Origin: Pseudomonas nabeulensis
GTDB lineage: Bacteria > Pseudomonadota > Gammaproteobacteria > Pseudomonadales > Pseudomonadaceae
Reading direction: 5' to 3'
Length of the DNA stretch: 64,000 bases
NCBI RefSeq assembly: GCF_004682045.1
Contig: NZ_QUZT01000023.1
Location: 20,936 to 84,935, forward strand
Part shown: positions 34,562 through 43,234 of the stretch, piece by piece
Numbering within the stretch: position 1 is the stretch's first letter
How the letters are laid out: every line of letters starts with the position of its first letter
The notes under the pieces: model-generated
Seen by the model: the letters and a program-made list of their open reading frames with translations, nothing else
Told to the model about the DNA's origin: nothing
Database searches by the model: none
Made by a program: the position numbers and the translations under genes

Positions 34562-35107
34562 TCAGATCTTTGGCGGGCCCGGATAGCCGCAATGCGCCCA
34601 CGATGCCGGCTGGAAGTACCACGCCATGATCACCAACTTGAGCAATGAGCCCTGGCCCATGCGCAGCAGGTTCAGGTAGCTGTTTTCCCAGCGGTGCAGG
34701 AAGTTGCGGATCTGTTCGGTACTGGCGTTTTCCCAACTCCCCCAAATCCCCGTCAGCGGACCACGGGTGATGCCCATCCCCAGCACGTCGAATAACTGCT
34801 GGGTGAGCTTGAACATCTCCGGCGACAAGCGCTGCAGGCTGAAATCGAGTTTTTTAAGCGTGTCTTCGATCCCGCTGGCCACTTCCTGGGCGCTGGCCAC
34901 GCCCTCCAGCAACACCGGGATGACTGCGCGCAGGAACGGCAAATCACTGCTGCGCAACATCGCAAAGCCACTGGCCGGCGTACTGCTGGAACAACCGCTG
35001 AGGCTGGCGCCGAGCCCGGCGGTGGCCAGGAAGGCGCTGGCGCACAGGCCGATTTTCAAGACGCCGCGCCGTGACAGCGCGGGTGTATCAGTGAGGCTAG
35101 GGTTCAT
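34562..35107 (-). CDS. Tat-signal lipoprotein, probable small partner of the GMC oxidoreductase
   Basis: The 181-residue protein has a twin-arginine motif (SRRGVLK) and a hydrophobic stretch ending in a lipobox-like LSGCS around residue 39. Export via Tat and lipidation are predicted. The rest is helical and resembles the gamma (subunit 3) partner of gluconate-type dehydrogenases, which helps its GMC subunit reach the periplasm. No cytochrome subunit is encoded nearby. It lies 76 bp upstream of the GMC gene and 28 bp downstream of the aldehyde dehydrogenase gene, so the three are likely an operon. Confidence 0.75.
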   Translation of the reverse strand: MNPSLTDTPALSRRGVLKIGLCASAFLATAGLGASLSGCSSSTPASGFAMLRSSDLPFLRAVIPVLLEGVASAQEVASGIEDTLKKLDFSLQRLSPEMFKLTQQLFDVLGMGITRGPLTGIWGSWENASTEQIRNFLHRWENSYLNLLRMGQGSLLKLVIMAWYFQPASWAHCGYPGPPKI

Positions 35108-35135
35108 TGTTATTGTTATCCCGTGGGTGGCGGTA

Positions 35136-36563
35136 TCAGCGAACGAACAGCTTTTGGATCAACTTCTGGATGGATTTCCCGTAGGGCGGGTAGATCAACT
35201 TCGCCGCGTTCAGGCGCTGCTTCACCAGCACACCCTTGGCTTTGCTGAACGTGAGGAAACCTTCATGCCCGTGGTAGTGGCCCATGCCGGAGGGACCAAT
35301 GCCGCCAAATGGCATGTCGTCCTGGGCCACATGCAACAGGGTGTCGTTCAGGCACACGCCGCCGGAGTGGGTTTCGTGGAGCACGCGGTTCTGTTCGCTC
35401 TTGTTGTAGCCGAAGTAGTACAGGGCCAGCGGACGAGGGCGCTGGTTGATGTAGGCGAAGGCCTGGTCGAGGCCGCGATAGGGCACGATGGGCAACACCG
35501 GGCCGAAGATTTCGTCCTGCATCACGGTCATTTCGTCGCTGACGTTCAGCAACAGGCTGTGGGCCATACGCCGGGCCTGACCCTGGTCGTACAGCGGGAT
35601 CAGGGTGGCGCCTTTGTCGGTGGCGTCCTTTACGTAGGCGTTGAGTCGGGCCAACTGTCGTTCGTTGATGATGGCGGTGTAGTCCGGGTTGTCGGCCAGA
35701 GTCGGATAAAACCCGCGCACGGCCTTGGTGTAGGCCTCGACGAAACCCTCAACACGATCCTCCGGCACCAGTACGTAATCCGGCGCGACGCAGGTTTGCC
35801 CGGCATTCAGCGCTTTGCCGAAGGCGATGCGTTCGGCGGCGTCCTTGAGCGGCACATCGGCGGAGACGATGGCTGGCGACTTGCCGCCCAACTCCAGGGT
35901 CACTGGCGTGAGGTGTTCCGCCGCCGCCCGCATCACATGCTTGCCGATGCTGGTGGCGCCCGTGAACAGCAGGTGATCGAAGCGCAATTTGGAAAACGCC
36001 ATGCCCACTTCGGCCTCGCCGAGCACCACGCATACCAGGTCTTCGGGGAAAATTTTCGCCAGCAGCTTTTTCAGCAGTTCGCCGGTGGCCGGGGTGGATT
36101 CGCTGAGCTTGAGCATGACCCGATTACCGGCAGCCAGTGCGCCGACCAGCGGGCCGATGGCCAAGTACAGCGGGTAGTTCCACGGCACGATGACGCCCAC
36201 CACGCCCAACGGCTGGTAGATGACCTTGGCTGACGCAGGTTGGAAGGCAAGGCCTACAGCGCGGCGGGAAGGTTTCATCCAGCCTTTGAGGTGTTTGCTG
36301 GCGTAGTGAATGCCATGCAGGCTGGGCATCAATTCGGCGAACAGGGTTTCGTCTGCGCTGCGGTGGCTGAAATCCTGGCTGATGGCGTTGATCAACGCCT
36401 GGCGTTCGTCGCTCAGCAGATCGCGCAAGGCCTTGAGCCATTGCTGGCGCTGGGCGGCCGGGGGCATCGGGTTGGCCGCATAGGCGCGTTGTTGGGCGTC
36501 GAACAGGTGTTGGAGTTGATCCAGCGCCTGGGAATCTTGCAGGTAGGCAACGTTGGCAGACAT
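35136..36563 (-). CDS. calB: Coniferyl aldehyde dehydrogenase-like ALDH
   Basis: The 475-residue NAD(P)-dependent aldehyde dehydrogenase has the catalytic Glu motif LELGGKSPAIV and the nucleophile Cys in NAGQTCVAPDYVLV. Its length and C-terminal GIGPSGMGHYHGHEGFLTFSK place it in the class 3/fatty-aldehyde group that includes coniferyl aldehyde dehydrogenase. It is the first gene of a leftward group with the Tat lipoprotein and GMC oxidoreductase. The true substrate may be any hydrophobic or aromatic aldehyde. Confidence 0.82.
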   Translation of the reverse strand: MSANVAYLQDSQALDQLQHLFDAQQRAYAANPMPPAAQRQQWLKALRDLLSDERQALINAISQDFSHRSADETLFAELMPSLHGIHYASKHLKGWMKPSRRAVGLAFQPASAKVIYQPLGVVGVIVPWNYPLYLAIGPLVGALAAGNRVMLKLSESTPATGELLKKLLAKIFPEDLVCVVLGEAEVGMAFSKLRFDHLLFTGATSIGKHVMRAAAEHLTPVTLELGGKSPAIVSADVPLKDAAERIAFGKALNAGQTCVAPDYVLVPEDRVEGFVEAYTKAVRGFYPTLADNPDYTAIINERQLARLNAYVKDATDKGATLIPLYDQGQARRMAHSLLLNVSDEMTVMQDEIFGPVLPIVPYRGLDQAFAYINQRPRPLALYYFGYNKSEQNRVLHETHSGGVCLNDTLLHVAQDDMPFGGIGPSGMGHYHGHEGFLTFSKAKGVLVKQRLNAAKLIYPPYGKSIQKLIQKLFVR

Positions 36564-36710
36564 GGCGCAGTTCCCGATTGTTATAGGTCTGCGTCGATTT
36601 TTAGAGTCATTGCTCTAAATTGTCAAATAACATTGCGGCAACATGCAGATTTATCCTGGCAAGGATAGGCCGTAAGATGCCCCATCACGTGTATAGAAGC
36701 TGATTCCCTT

Positions 36711-37382
36711 ATGGCACCACGAGTAAAGACCAGCGAGCGCATTGTGCAAACCAGCCTGGAGCTTTTTAACCAGCAGGGCGAGCGCAGTGTGAGCACCAAC
36801 CACATTGCCGCCCACATGGAAATTTCGCCGGGCAACCTGTACTACCACTTCCCCAACAAGCAGGCGATCATCGCCGTGCTGTTCCGCGAGTATGAAGCGC
36901 TGGTGGACAGCTTCCTGCGGCCGCCCCAGGGGCGCGCCGCTACCGTCCAAGACAAACGCTTCTACCTGCAAGCCTTGCTGGCCGGCATGTGGCGCTACCG
37001 TTTTCTGCACCGCGATCTTGAACACCTGCTGGAGAGCGACCCGGAACTGGCCACTGGTTACCGGCGGTTTTCCCAGCGTTGCCTGACCCAAGGCAATGCT
37101 ATCTACCAAGGGTTTGTCGATGCCGGCATTCTCAACATGGACCCGATCCAAACCGAAGCCCTGACCCTCAACGCGTGGATCATCCTCACGTCCTGGGTAC
37201 GGTTTTTGTGCACCACCAATGAAAATTCCGAGCGCTTGAGCGCCGAAGCGATCAAACGCGGCGTTTACCAAGTGCTGGTGCTGGAGGCGGGGTTTGTCAC
37301 GCCCCAGGCCAAGGAAGCGGTGGACGCGTTGTTCAAAGAGTTTTACGTGCCCTTGAATCAGGCACTGGAAGAAGTGAAGTAG
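36711..37382 (+). CDS. TetR/AcrR-family regulator
   Basis: The 223-residue protein has an N-terminal TetR HTH (residues 8-55, IVQTSLELFNQQGERSVSTNHIAAHM ending in the YYHFPNK signature) and a variable ligand-binding C-terminal domain. It is divergent from the aldehyde dehydrogenase operon across a 147-bp AT-richer gap, so control of that operon in response to a hydrophobic ligand is the natural inference. sseA follows 33 bp downstream. Confidence 0.85.
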   Translation: MAPRVKTSERIVQTSLELFNQQGERSVSTNHIAAHMEISPGNLYYHFPNKQAIIAVLFREYEALVDSFLRPPQGRAATVQDKRFYLQALLAGMWRYRFLHRDLEHLLESDPELATGYRRFSQRCLTQGNAIYQGFVDAGILNMDPIQTEALTLNAWIILTSWVRFLCTTNENSERLSAEAIKRGVYQVLVLEAGFVTPQAKEAVDALFKEFYVPLNQALEEVK

Positions 37383-37415
37383 GACCTTTCCCGAATCTGT
37401 CTGCAGGAGTCCGTC

Positions 37416-38270
37416 ATGCCGCTTGCCCAACTGATCAGCCCCCAGCAACTGGCCGAGCGCCAGAAGTCGCCGGGGCTGGTGATCCTGGATTGCCGTTTTG
37501 CCTTGGAAGACCCGGACTACGGGCGTTGCAGCTATGCCGAAGGGCATATTGAAGGCGCGCAGTATGCTGACCTTGAGCGCCACCTCAGTGGACCGGTGAC
37601 CAAGGGTGTGACCGGTCGCCATCCTTTGCCGGCAGCAGACACCTTGGTTCGACAGCTGCGCGCTTGGGGTATCAACGCCGACACCGACGTGGTGCTGTAT
37701 GACGACGGTCCCGGCGCATTTGCTGCGCGGGCGTGGTGGTTGCTGGCTTGGCTGGGCAAGCGCGATGGGGTGTTTATCCTCGATGGCGGCCTCAAGGCCT
37801 GGCACAGCGCCGGTTTCCCGTTGAGCCTGGATTCGCCTCTGATCGAGGCGGGTACGTTTGATGGCGTACCGGATAATCACTTGCTGCTTGATGCCGAACA
37901 CCTGCAAAAACGCCTGGGCCAACCCGGCCTGACCCTGATCGATGCCCGCGCGCAGCCGCGTTTTCGGGGCGAAGTGGAGCCTATCGACCCGGTTGCCGGG
38001 CATATTCCTGGGGCGCAGTGTGCAGCGTTCAATGAAAACCTGGGCAGTGACGGGCGTTTCCTCCCGGCTGAACAACTCAAGCAACGCTTTGCTGCCCAAC
38101 TGCAAGGTCGCTCACCGGATGAGTTGGTGGCGTATTGTGGGTCGGGGGTGACGGCGTGTCATAACCTGTTTGCCCTGAGCTTGGCGGGTTACCCGTTGGG
38201 CAAGTTGTATGCGGGGTCTTGGAGTGAGTGGATTACGGATCCGCAGCGGGAAGTTGCCACGGGTGACTGA
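37416..38270 (+). CDS. sseA: Rhodanese-type sulfurtransferase (3-mercaptopyruvate type)
   Basis: The 284-residue protein has two rhodanese domains: an inactive N-terminal one starting LVILDCRFALEDPDYG and a C-terminal one with the nucleophile C241 in the loop CGSGVTA. That loop is the mercaptopyruvate sulfurtransferase form rather than the thiosulfate CRKGVT form. The enzyme moves sulfane sulfur to cyanide or thiols. Confidence 0.85.
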   Translation: MPLAQLISPQQLAERQKSPGLVILDCRFALEDPDYGRCSYAEGHIEGAQYADLERHLSGPVTKGVTGRHPLPAADTLVRQLRAWGINADTDVVLYDDGPGAFAARAWWLLAWLGKRDGVFILDGGLKAWHSAGFPLSLDSPLIEAGTFDGVPDNHLLLDAEHLQKRLGQPGLTLIDARAQPRFRGEVEPIDPVAGHIPGAQCAAFNENLGSDGRFLPAEQLKQRFAAQLQGRSPDELVAYCGSGVTACHNLFALSLAGYPLGKLYAGSWSEWITDPQREVATGD

Positions 38271-38296
38271 CGTCTCAAAGTGCGAACCCAATCAAA

Positions 38297-38385
38297 TGTG
38301 GGAGGGGGCTTGCCCCCGATTGCAGTGTGTCAGCTACAGATAAGCTGGCTGATCCACCGCTATCGGGGGCAAGCCCCCTCCCACA
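38297..38385. repeat. REP pair (type 1)
   Basis: Inverted units at 38297-38320 and 38362-38385 lie between the convergent sseA and yheT-like genes. The right unit ends 3 bp from the yheT-like stop. Confidence 0.95.
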
Positions 38386-38388
38386 GTT

Positions 38389-39384
38389 TTAACCCAGTTG
38401 TGCCAGTAGCCATTGGGGGATGCGGCGTTCCAGGTAGTAACTTGGGCGTTTAAGTGAACCGTCTACAAACCCCACATGCCCACCTTTCGCCAGCAACTCA
38501 AACTCCGTGCAGTCCGATAGCTCAGTGGCCTCAGGCAGACTATGGGCAAACACAAACGGATCATCCGCCGCCTGGATGATCAGCGTCGGCGTTCGAATTT
38601 CACCCAGGTAATACCGGCTCGACGCGCGACGGTAATAGTCCTCGGCGCTGAGAAAACCATGCAACGGCGCGGTCACCCGCCCATCAAAGTCCCAGAAGGT
38701 GCGCATTTTTTTCAACGGGCCCAGTGCTTCCAGGGTTTTTAGCCCTTCTGCCTGGCCGTCCTTCAAGAAACGGCTCTGTTTGACACGGATATACGCCAGC
38801 ATCTCGCGCATAAAGTGCTTCTGATACACCCGTGAAAATCCCAGCCCGATGCGGTCTGCACATTGGTCCAGGCGAAAGGGCACCGACACCGCCGCTGCAC
38901 CCTGTAACCCAGACGCTTCGCCGGTTTCACCCAGATGCTTGAGCAGCACATTGCCCCCCAGCGAATACCCCACCGCGTACAGTGGCGCCAACGGCCGCTT
39001 GGCACGCAAGTGGGCAATCGCTGCCGCCAGGTCTTCGCTGGCGCCTGAGTGGTAACTGCGGGCCAACAGATTCGGTTCGCCCGAGCAACCGCGCCAGTTC
39101 AGCGCCGCGCTGGCCCAGCCTTGGCTGGCGAGGGCTTTTTGCAAGCCCGCTACATACGGCGAATTGGAGGAACCGGTCAGCCCGTGCAACACCAGCACCA
39201 GCGGCGCTTGCGCGTCGTGGGGGCCATGCCAATCGAGGTCGAGGAAGTCGCCGTCGTCCAGCCACAGGCGTTCGCGTTGGCGTTCGATATGGGTAGTGGG
39301 GCGCAACAGCGGTCCCCATAGCGTTTGCAGGTGGGGGTTGCCGAGGCCGAAGGCGGGGGTGAACAGATTTGAAGAGGGGATCAT
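38389..39384 (-). CDS. YheT-family alpha/beta hydrolase
   Basis: The 331-residue protein has an alpha/beta hydrolase core: the oxyanion region VLVLHGLTGSSNSPY, the nucleophile elbow GYSLGGNVLLKHLGE, the acid near IQAADDPF and the late His in KGGHVGF. This matches the YheT/ABHD1-3-like family, whose substrates are poorly known (esters or lipids). ATG at 39384 (MIPSSNLFTPAFG) is chosen over an upstream in-frame codon that starts in REP DNA. Confidence 0.85.
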   Translation of the reverse strand: MIPSSNLFTPAFGLGNPHLQTLWGPLLRPTTHIERQRERLWLDDGDFLDLDWHGPHDAQAPLVLVLHGLTGSSNSPYVAGLQKALASQGWASAALNWRGCSGEPNLLARSYHSGASEDLAAAIAHLRAKRPLAPLYAVGYSLGGNVLLKHLGETGEASGLQGAAAVSVPFRLDQCADRIGLGFSRVYQKHFMREMLAYIRVKQSRFLKDGQAEGLKTLEALGPLKKMRTFWDFDGRVTAPLHGFLSAEDYYRRASSRYYLGEIRTPTLIIQAADDPFVFAHSLPEATELSDCTEFELLAKGGHVGFVDGSLKRPSYYLERRIPQWLLAQLG

Positions 39385-39411
39385 GAAATTCTCGGTAGCA
39401 AGCCAACTCAA

Positions 39412-39543
39412 TGTGGCGAGGGAGCTTGCTCCCGCTGGGCTGCGCAGCAGCCCCATCAAGAACACCGCATGTATTCAGTCAGAACACTGTTGCCGGTTTT
39501 GGGGCTGCTTCGCACCCCAGCGGGAGCAAGCTCCCTCGCCACA
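39412..39543. repeat. REP pair (type 2, long spacer)
   Basis: Inverted GGGAGCTTGCTCCC-core units at both ends enclose an unusually long interior of about 80 bp that includes inner complementary arms. It lies between rsmD and the yheT-like gene on the same strand. Confidence 0.9.
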
Positions 39544-39546
39544 GGG

Positions 39547-40164
39547 TCAGGCGGCGCTTTCGACCGAGCGTTGCCACAACGCGTAATACACCCGCCCGGA
39601 CTTCTGTTCCCGGTGCAGGCGCCAGCCAGCCGGCAAGCCCAGTGTGGACGGTGCGGCCTCGCTTTCAGTGTAGATCCACGAGTCCGGCGCCAGCCATTGG
39701 CGTTCTTCCAGCAGGGCGCACACGCTTGGCAGCAGGTTCTGGTTGAACGGCGGGTCGAGGAACACCACGTCGAACTCGCTGGCCGGCTGGGTTTCCAGGT
39801 AGCGCAGGGCATCGGCGGTTTGCACTTGGCCGTTGGTGCAGCGCAAGGTCCCCAGGTGTTCTTTCAGGCTGGAGACGGCCACGTTGCTCGCGTCCAGCGC
39901 CTGGGCCTGGGCGGCCCCACGGGACAGCGCTTCCAGGAACAGCGCGCCACTGCCCGCGAACGGGTCCAGTACCTTGGCGCCCGCGATGTACGGCGCGAGC
40001 CAGTTGAACAGGGTTTCACGCACACGGTCCGGCGTCGGGCGCAGGCCCACCACGTCGGGGAAGCTCAGCTTGCGGCTGCGCCATTCGCCGCCAATGATGC
40101 GCAGCTGGCCCACACCGTTATGCACGTTGTGGACAGGTTTTTTTGGGCGAGATGAACTGGCCAT
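39547..40164 (-). CDS. rsmD: 16S rRNA m2G966 methyltransferase RsmD
   Basis: The 205-residue SAM enzyme methylates G966 of 16S rRNA. It has LRIIGGEWRSRKL and GLRPTPDRVRETLFNWL, the SAM motif VLDPFAGSGALFLEALSRGA and the catalytic DPPFN. It follows the M16 peptidase genes with a 1-base overlap, so the three form a leftward operon. Confidence 0.95.
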   Translation of the reverse strand: MASSSRPKKPVHNVHNGVGQLRIIGGEWRSRKLSFPDVVGLRPTPDRVRETLFNWLAPYIAGAKVLDPFAGSGALFLEALSRGAAQAQALDASNVAVSSLKEHLGTLRCTNGQVQTADALRYLETQPASEFDVVFLDPPFNQNLLPSVCALLEERQWLAPDSWIYTESEAAPSTLGLPAGWRLHREQKSGRVYYALWQRSVESAA

Positions 40165-41654
40165 TAATGCTCCGGAACCCCGAGCGGCTGCTCGGCAGGT
40201 TTATCAGTGGGGGGCGGTAGTGGCTTTTGCGCAGTCGTCGGGCCGGCGGTCACGATGACCATCTTGTCGGCGCTCAAGTGTTTGTTCATTGCAGCCTTGA
40301 CCTGCTCTACGGTCAGGGCCTGGGATTGTTTCATGAAATCTTCCAGATAGGTCAGCGGCAGGTTATAGAAACCCATCGCACCCAGCTGGCCAACGATATC
40401 GGCGTTGCTCGCGGTCGACAGCGGGAAGCTGCCGGCCAGTTCGCGCTTGGCGTCATCCAGTTCTTTCTGGGTGGGGCCGGTCTCGAGGTAGTCGGCCACC
40501 ACGTCCTCAACCAGACGCAGGGTGCCGCCGCTCATTTCGGCGCGTGTCTGCAGGTTGATCATGAACGGGCCACGCACCTGCATCGGCGAAAAGCCGGAGT
40601 ACACGCCGTAGGTCAGGCCGCGTTTTTCGCGCACTTCGCTCATTAAACGGGTGCCGAAGCCACCGCCGCCGAGGATCTGGTTGCCCAGGGACAAGGCCGC
40701 ATAGTCCGGGTCAGCCCGGTCAATACCCAGTTGCGCGAACAACAGGTGCGTCTGCTTGGACGGAAACTCGATATGGCTCAGGCCGGCCTTGGGTTCGGTC
40801 GGTTGGGCAATCTTCGCCAGGGCCGGACCCTTGGGTAGCGAGCTGGAAACCTTGGCGGTCATGGCTTCGGCTTCGGCGCGGGTGAGGTCGCCCACCACTG
40901 CAATCACCGCGTTACCCGCTGCGTACGCCTTGGCGTGGAACGCCTGCAACTGCGCCAGGGAGATTTTCGGAACGCTTTGCGGCGTGCCCTCGCTCGGGTG
41001 CGCGTAAGGGTGATCGCCATACAAGCGCTTGAACAGTTCAAGGCTGGCCAGCTTGGCCGGGTTCTGCTTCTGGTATTCAAAGCCAGCGAGGATCTGGTTC
41101 TTGATCCGTGCCAGGGAGTCGGCGGGGAAGGTCGGTTTACCGATCACCTGATCAAACAGCGTCAACGCCGCATCGCGTTTATCGCTGGCGCTCAAACTGC
41201 GCAAGGACACCAAAGCCATGTCGCGATAGGCGCCATTGCCAAAATCCGCGCCCAGGCCTTCGAAGTCGCGGGCGATCTGGCTCACGTCCTTGCCCGGCAC
41301 GCCTTCGTTGAGCATGGCGTTGGTCATCAGCGCCAGGCCCGGCACGTCGCCGTCCTGGCTGCTGCCGGCGGCGAACAGGATGCGCATGTCGAACATCGGC
41401 AACTCGTGGGCTTCGACGAACAGCACCTTGGCGCCTTCGGCGGTGGTCCAGGTCTGCACGTCGAGCTTGCGGTTGGTCGGCGCCTTGCCGTCCAGTTCGT
41501 TCAGGGATTGCAGTTTGTTGGCCGATTGGGCTTTTTCCAGCGCCGGGCTGGCGACGGAGTCGCTCGGGCGCAGGAAATACACGGCACTGGCGGCGATCAA
41601 GGTGACGACCACCAGGCCAGGAAAGATCAGGCGGCTGCTTTTGCGATCACTCAT
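40164..41654 (-). CDS. M16 peptidase-like protein lacking the zinc motif
   Basis: The 496-residue exported protein has an N-terminal anchor (LIFPGLVVVTLIAASAVYFL) and the M16 fold, with a late RGLTYGVYSGFSP block. Where active M16 enzymes have HxxEH it reads VPGLALMTNAMLNEG, so it is probably the non-catalytic partner of the M16 protein encoded just upstream (8-bp gene overlap). Such pairs work as heterodimers. The start at 41654 is preferred to the longer frame because it gives the clean membrane anchor. Confidence 0.87.
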   Translation of the reverse strand: MSDRKSSRLIFPGLVVVTLIAASAVYFLRPSDSVASPALEKAQSANKLQSLNELDGKAPTNRKLDVQTWTTAEGAKVLFVEAHELPMFDMRILFAAGSSQDGDVPGLALMTNAMLNEGVPGKDVSQIARDFEGLGADFGNGAYRDMALVSLRSLSASDKRDAALTLFDQVIGKPTFPADSLARIKNQILAGFEYQKQNPAKLASLELFKRLYGDHPYAHPSEGTPQSVPKISLAQLQAFHAKAYAAGNAVIAVVGDLTRAEAEAMTAKVSSSLPKGPALAKIAQPTEPKAGLSHIEFPSKQTHLLFAQLGIDRADPDYAALSLGNQILGGGGFGTRLMSEVREKRGLTYGVYSGFSPMQVRGPFMINLQTRAEMSGGTLRLVEDVVADYLETGPTQKELDDAKRELAGSFPLSTASNADIVGQLGAMGFYNLPLTYLEDFMKQSQALTVEQVKAAMNKHLSADKMVIVTAGPTTAQKPLPPPTDKPAEQPLGVPEH

Positions 41655-43002
41655 GAGCGGTCTCCTGAGGCAGAACATGGGCGACGCTGAGACGTTCGCG
41701 GGTGAAATAGGTGCGTGCAGCTTTCTGGATATCTTCCGGGGTCACGCTTTGCAGGTCGGCCAGCTCCGTGTCCATGAGTTTCCAGGACAGGCCGACCGTT
41801 TCCAGGGAGCCAATGGCCGTGGCCTGGCTGGTGATGGAATCACGCTGGTAGACCACGCCGGCAATGACCTGGGCGCGGATGCGTTCCAGTTCTTCGGCGG
41901 TGGGCGGCTTGGCTTTCAGTTCATCCAGCAGGCGCCACAGGCCGGCTTCGGCTTGGGCAATGGTCTTTTTCTTTTGCTGGTTCGGCGTGGCGGTCAACAT
42001 GAACAGGCTGTCGCCACGGGTGTAGGCGTCATAGTTGGTGGAGGCTGCGGAAACCAGCTCTTCACCGCGCTCCAACTGTTCGGAGATACGTGCACTGTAG
42101 CCGCCATCCAGCAGGGCCGAGATCAGGCGCAGGGCCTGGACCGAGCGTTTGTCTTCGGCGGTAGCCAGCCCGGGTACGTTGAAACCGAGAATGACGCTTG
42201 GCAGTTGGGTCTGCACGTTCATGGTCAGCAGGCGCTCACCGGGTTCGGCCAGTTCCATCGGGATTTTGGCCGGTGGGACGTCACGCTTGGGGATCGGGCC
42301 AAAGTAACGTTGCGCGAGGGTTTTCACTTCGTCCGGGGTCACGTCGCCGACCACCACCAGGGTGGCGTTGTTCGGCACGTACCAGGATTGGTACCAGTGG
42401 CGCAGCTCTTCGACCTTCATGCGGTCCAGGTCAGCCATCCAGCCGATGGTCGGCGTGTGATAGCCGCTGGCCGGGTAAGCCATGGCCTTGAAGCGCTCGT
42501 AGGCCTTGGACATCGGGTTGTCGTCGGTGCGCAGGCGGCGCTCTTCCTTGATCACCTCGATTTCACGGCTGAACTCGTCGGCCGGCAGGCGCAGGCTGGC
42601 CATGCGGTCGGCTTCCAGTTCGAAAGCCACGCCCAGGCGGTCACGGGCCAGCACTTGGTAATACGCGGTGTAATCGTCGCTGGTGAAGGCGTTTTCCTCG
42701 GCGCCCAGGTCGCGCAGGATCAGCGAGGCTTCGCCGGGACCGACCTTGGCACTGCCCTTGAACATCATGTGCTCAAGGGCGTGGGACAAACCGGTCTGGC
42801 CCGGGGTTTCGTAGCTCGAACCAACCTTGTACCAAACCTGGGAAACCACCACCGGCGCACGATGGTCTTCGCGCACGACCACCTTGAGGCCGTTGTCCAG
42901 GGTGAATTCATGGGTGGGTTGTGGGTCGGCAGCCAAGGCTGACAGAGGCAGACAAACTGTGCTGAACAGCAGGCCTGCGGCGCGGCGGGCTAGAGCATTC
43001 AT
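41647..43002 (-). CDS. M16 zinc metallopeptidase
   Basis: The 451-residue secreted peptidase has a signal peptide (GLLFSTVCLPLSALA) and the inverted zinc motif HALEHMMFKG (HxxEH) near residue 75, with a downstream Glu ligand in the GAEENAFTSDDYTAYY region. It is the active member of the tandem pair. The ATG at 43002 is chosen because it starts the signal peptide. The gene is divergent from ftsY, the usual Pseudomonas arrangement. Confidence 0.9.
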   Translation of the reverse strand: MNALARRAAGLLFSTVCLPLSALAADPQPTHEFTLDNGLKVVVREDHRAPVVVSQVWYKVGSSYETPGQTGLSHALEHMMFKGSAKVGPGEASLILRDLGAEENAFTSDDYTAYYQVLARDRLGVAFELEADRMASLRLPADEFSREIEVIKEERRLRTDDNPMSKAYERFKAMAYPASGYHTPTIGWMADLDRMKVEELRHWYQSWYVPNNATLVVVGDVTPDEVKTLAQRYFGPIPKRDVPPAKIPMELAEPGERLLTMNVQTQLPSVILGFNVPGLATAEDKRSVQALRLISALLDGGYSARISEQLERGEELVSAASTNYDAYTRGDSLFMLTATPNQQKKKTIAQAEAGLWRLLDELKAKPPTAEELERIRAQVIAGVVYQRDSITSQATAIGSLETVGLSWKLMDTELADLQSVTPEDIQKAARTYFTRERLSVAHVLPQETAHE

Positions 43003-43234
43003 TCGTTTTTTAACCTGTTGGGCTGCCCGCTTGGTCTTAGCGTCGGCGGGCGAGGAGGTGCTAGGATACTGATCCGACTTAGGGACGGCCACTGCGGCTG
43101 CCCTGTTAAGGCCCGATTTTGGCCTTACAAAATGTTGCGCATGAACGAGCTGGCTAAAAAACAGTCTGTTACGCATCGAATTTTATTTACCGACGCGCCT
43201 ACTGGCGCGTCGCTACCTTGAGATAGCCGTCTCC

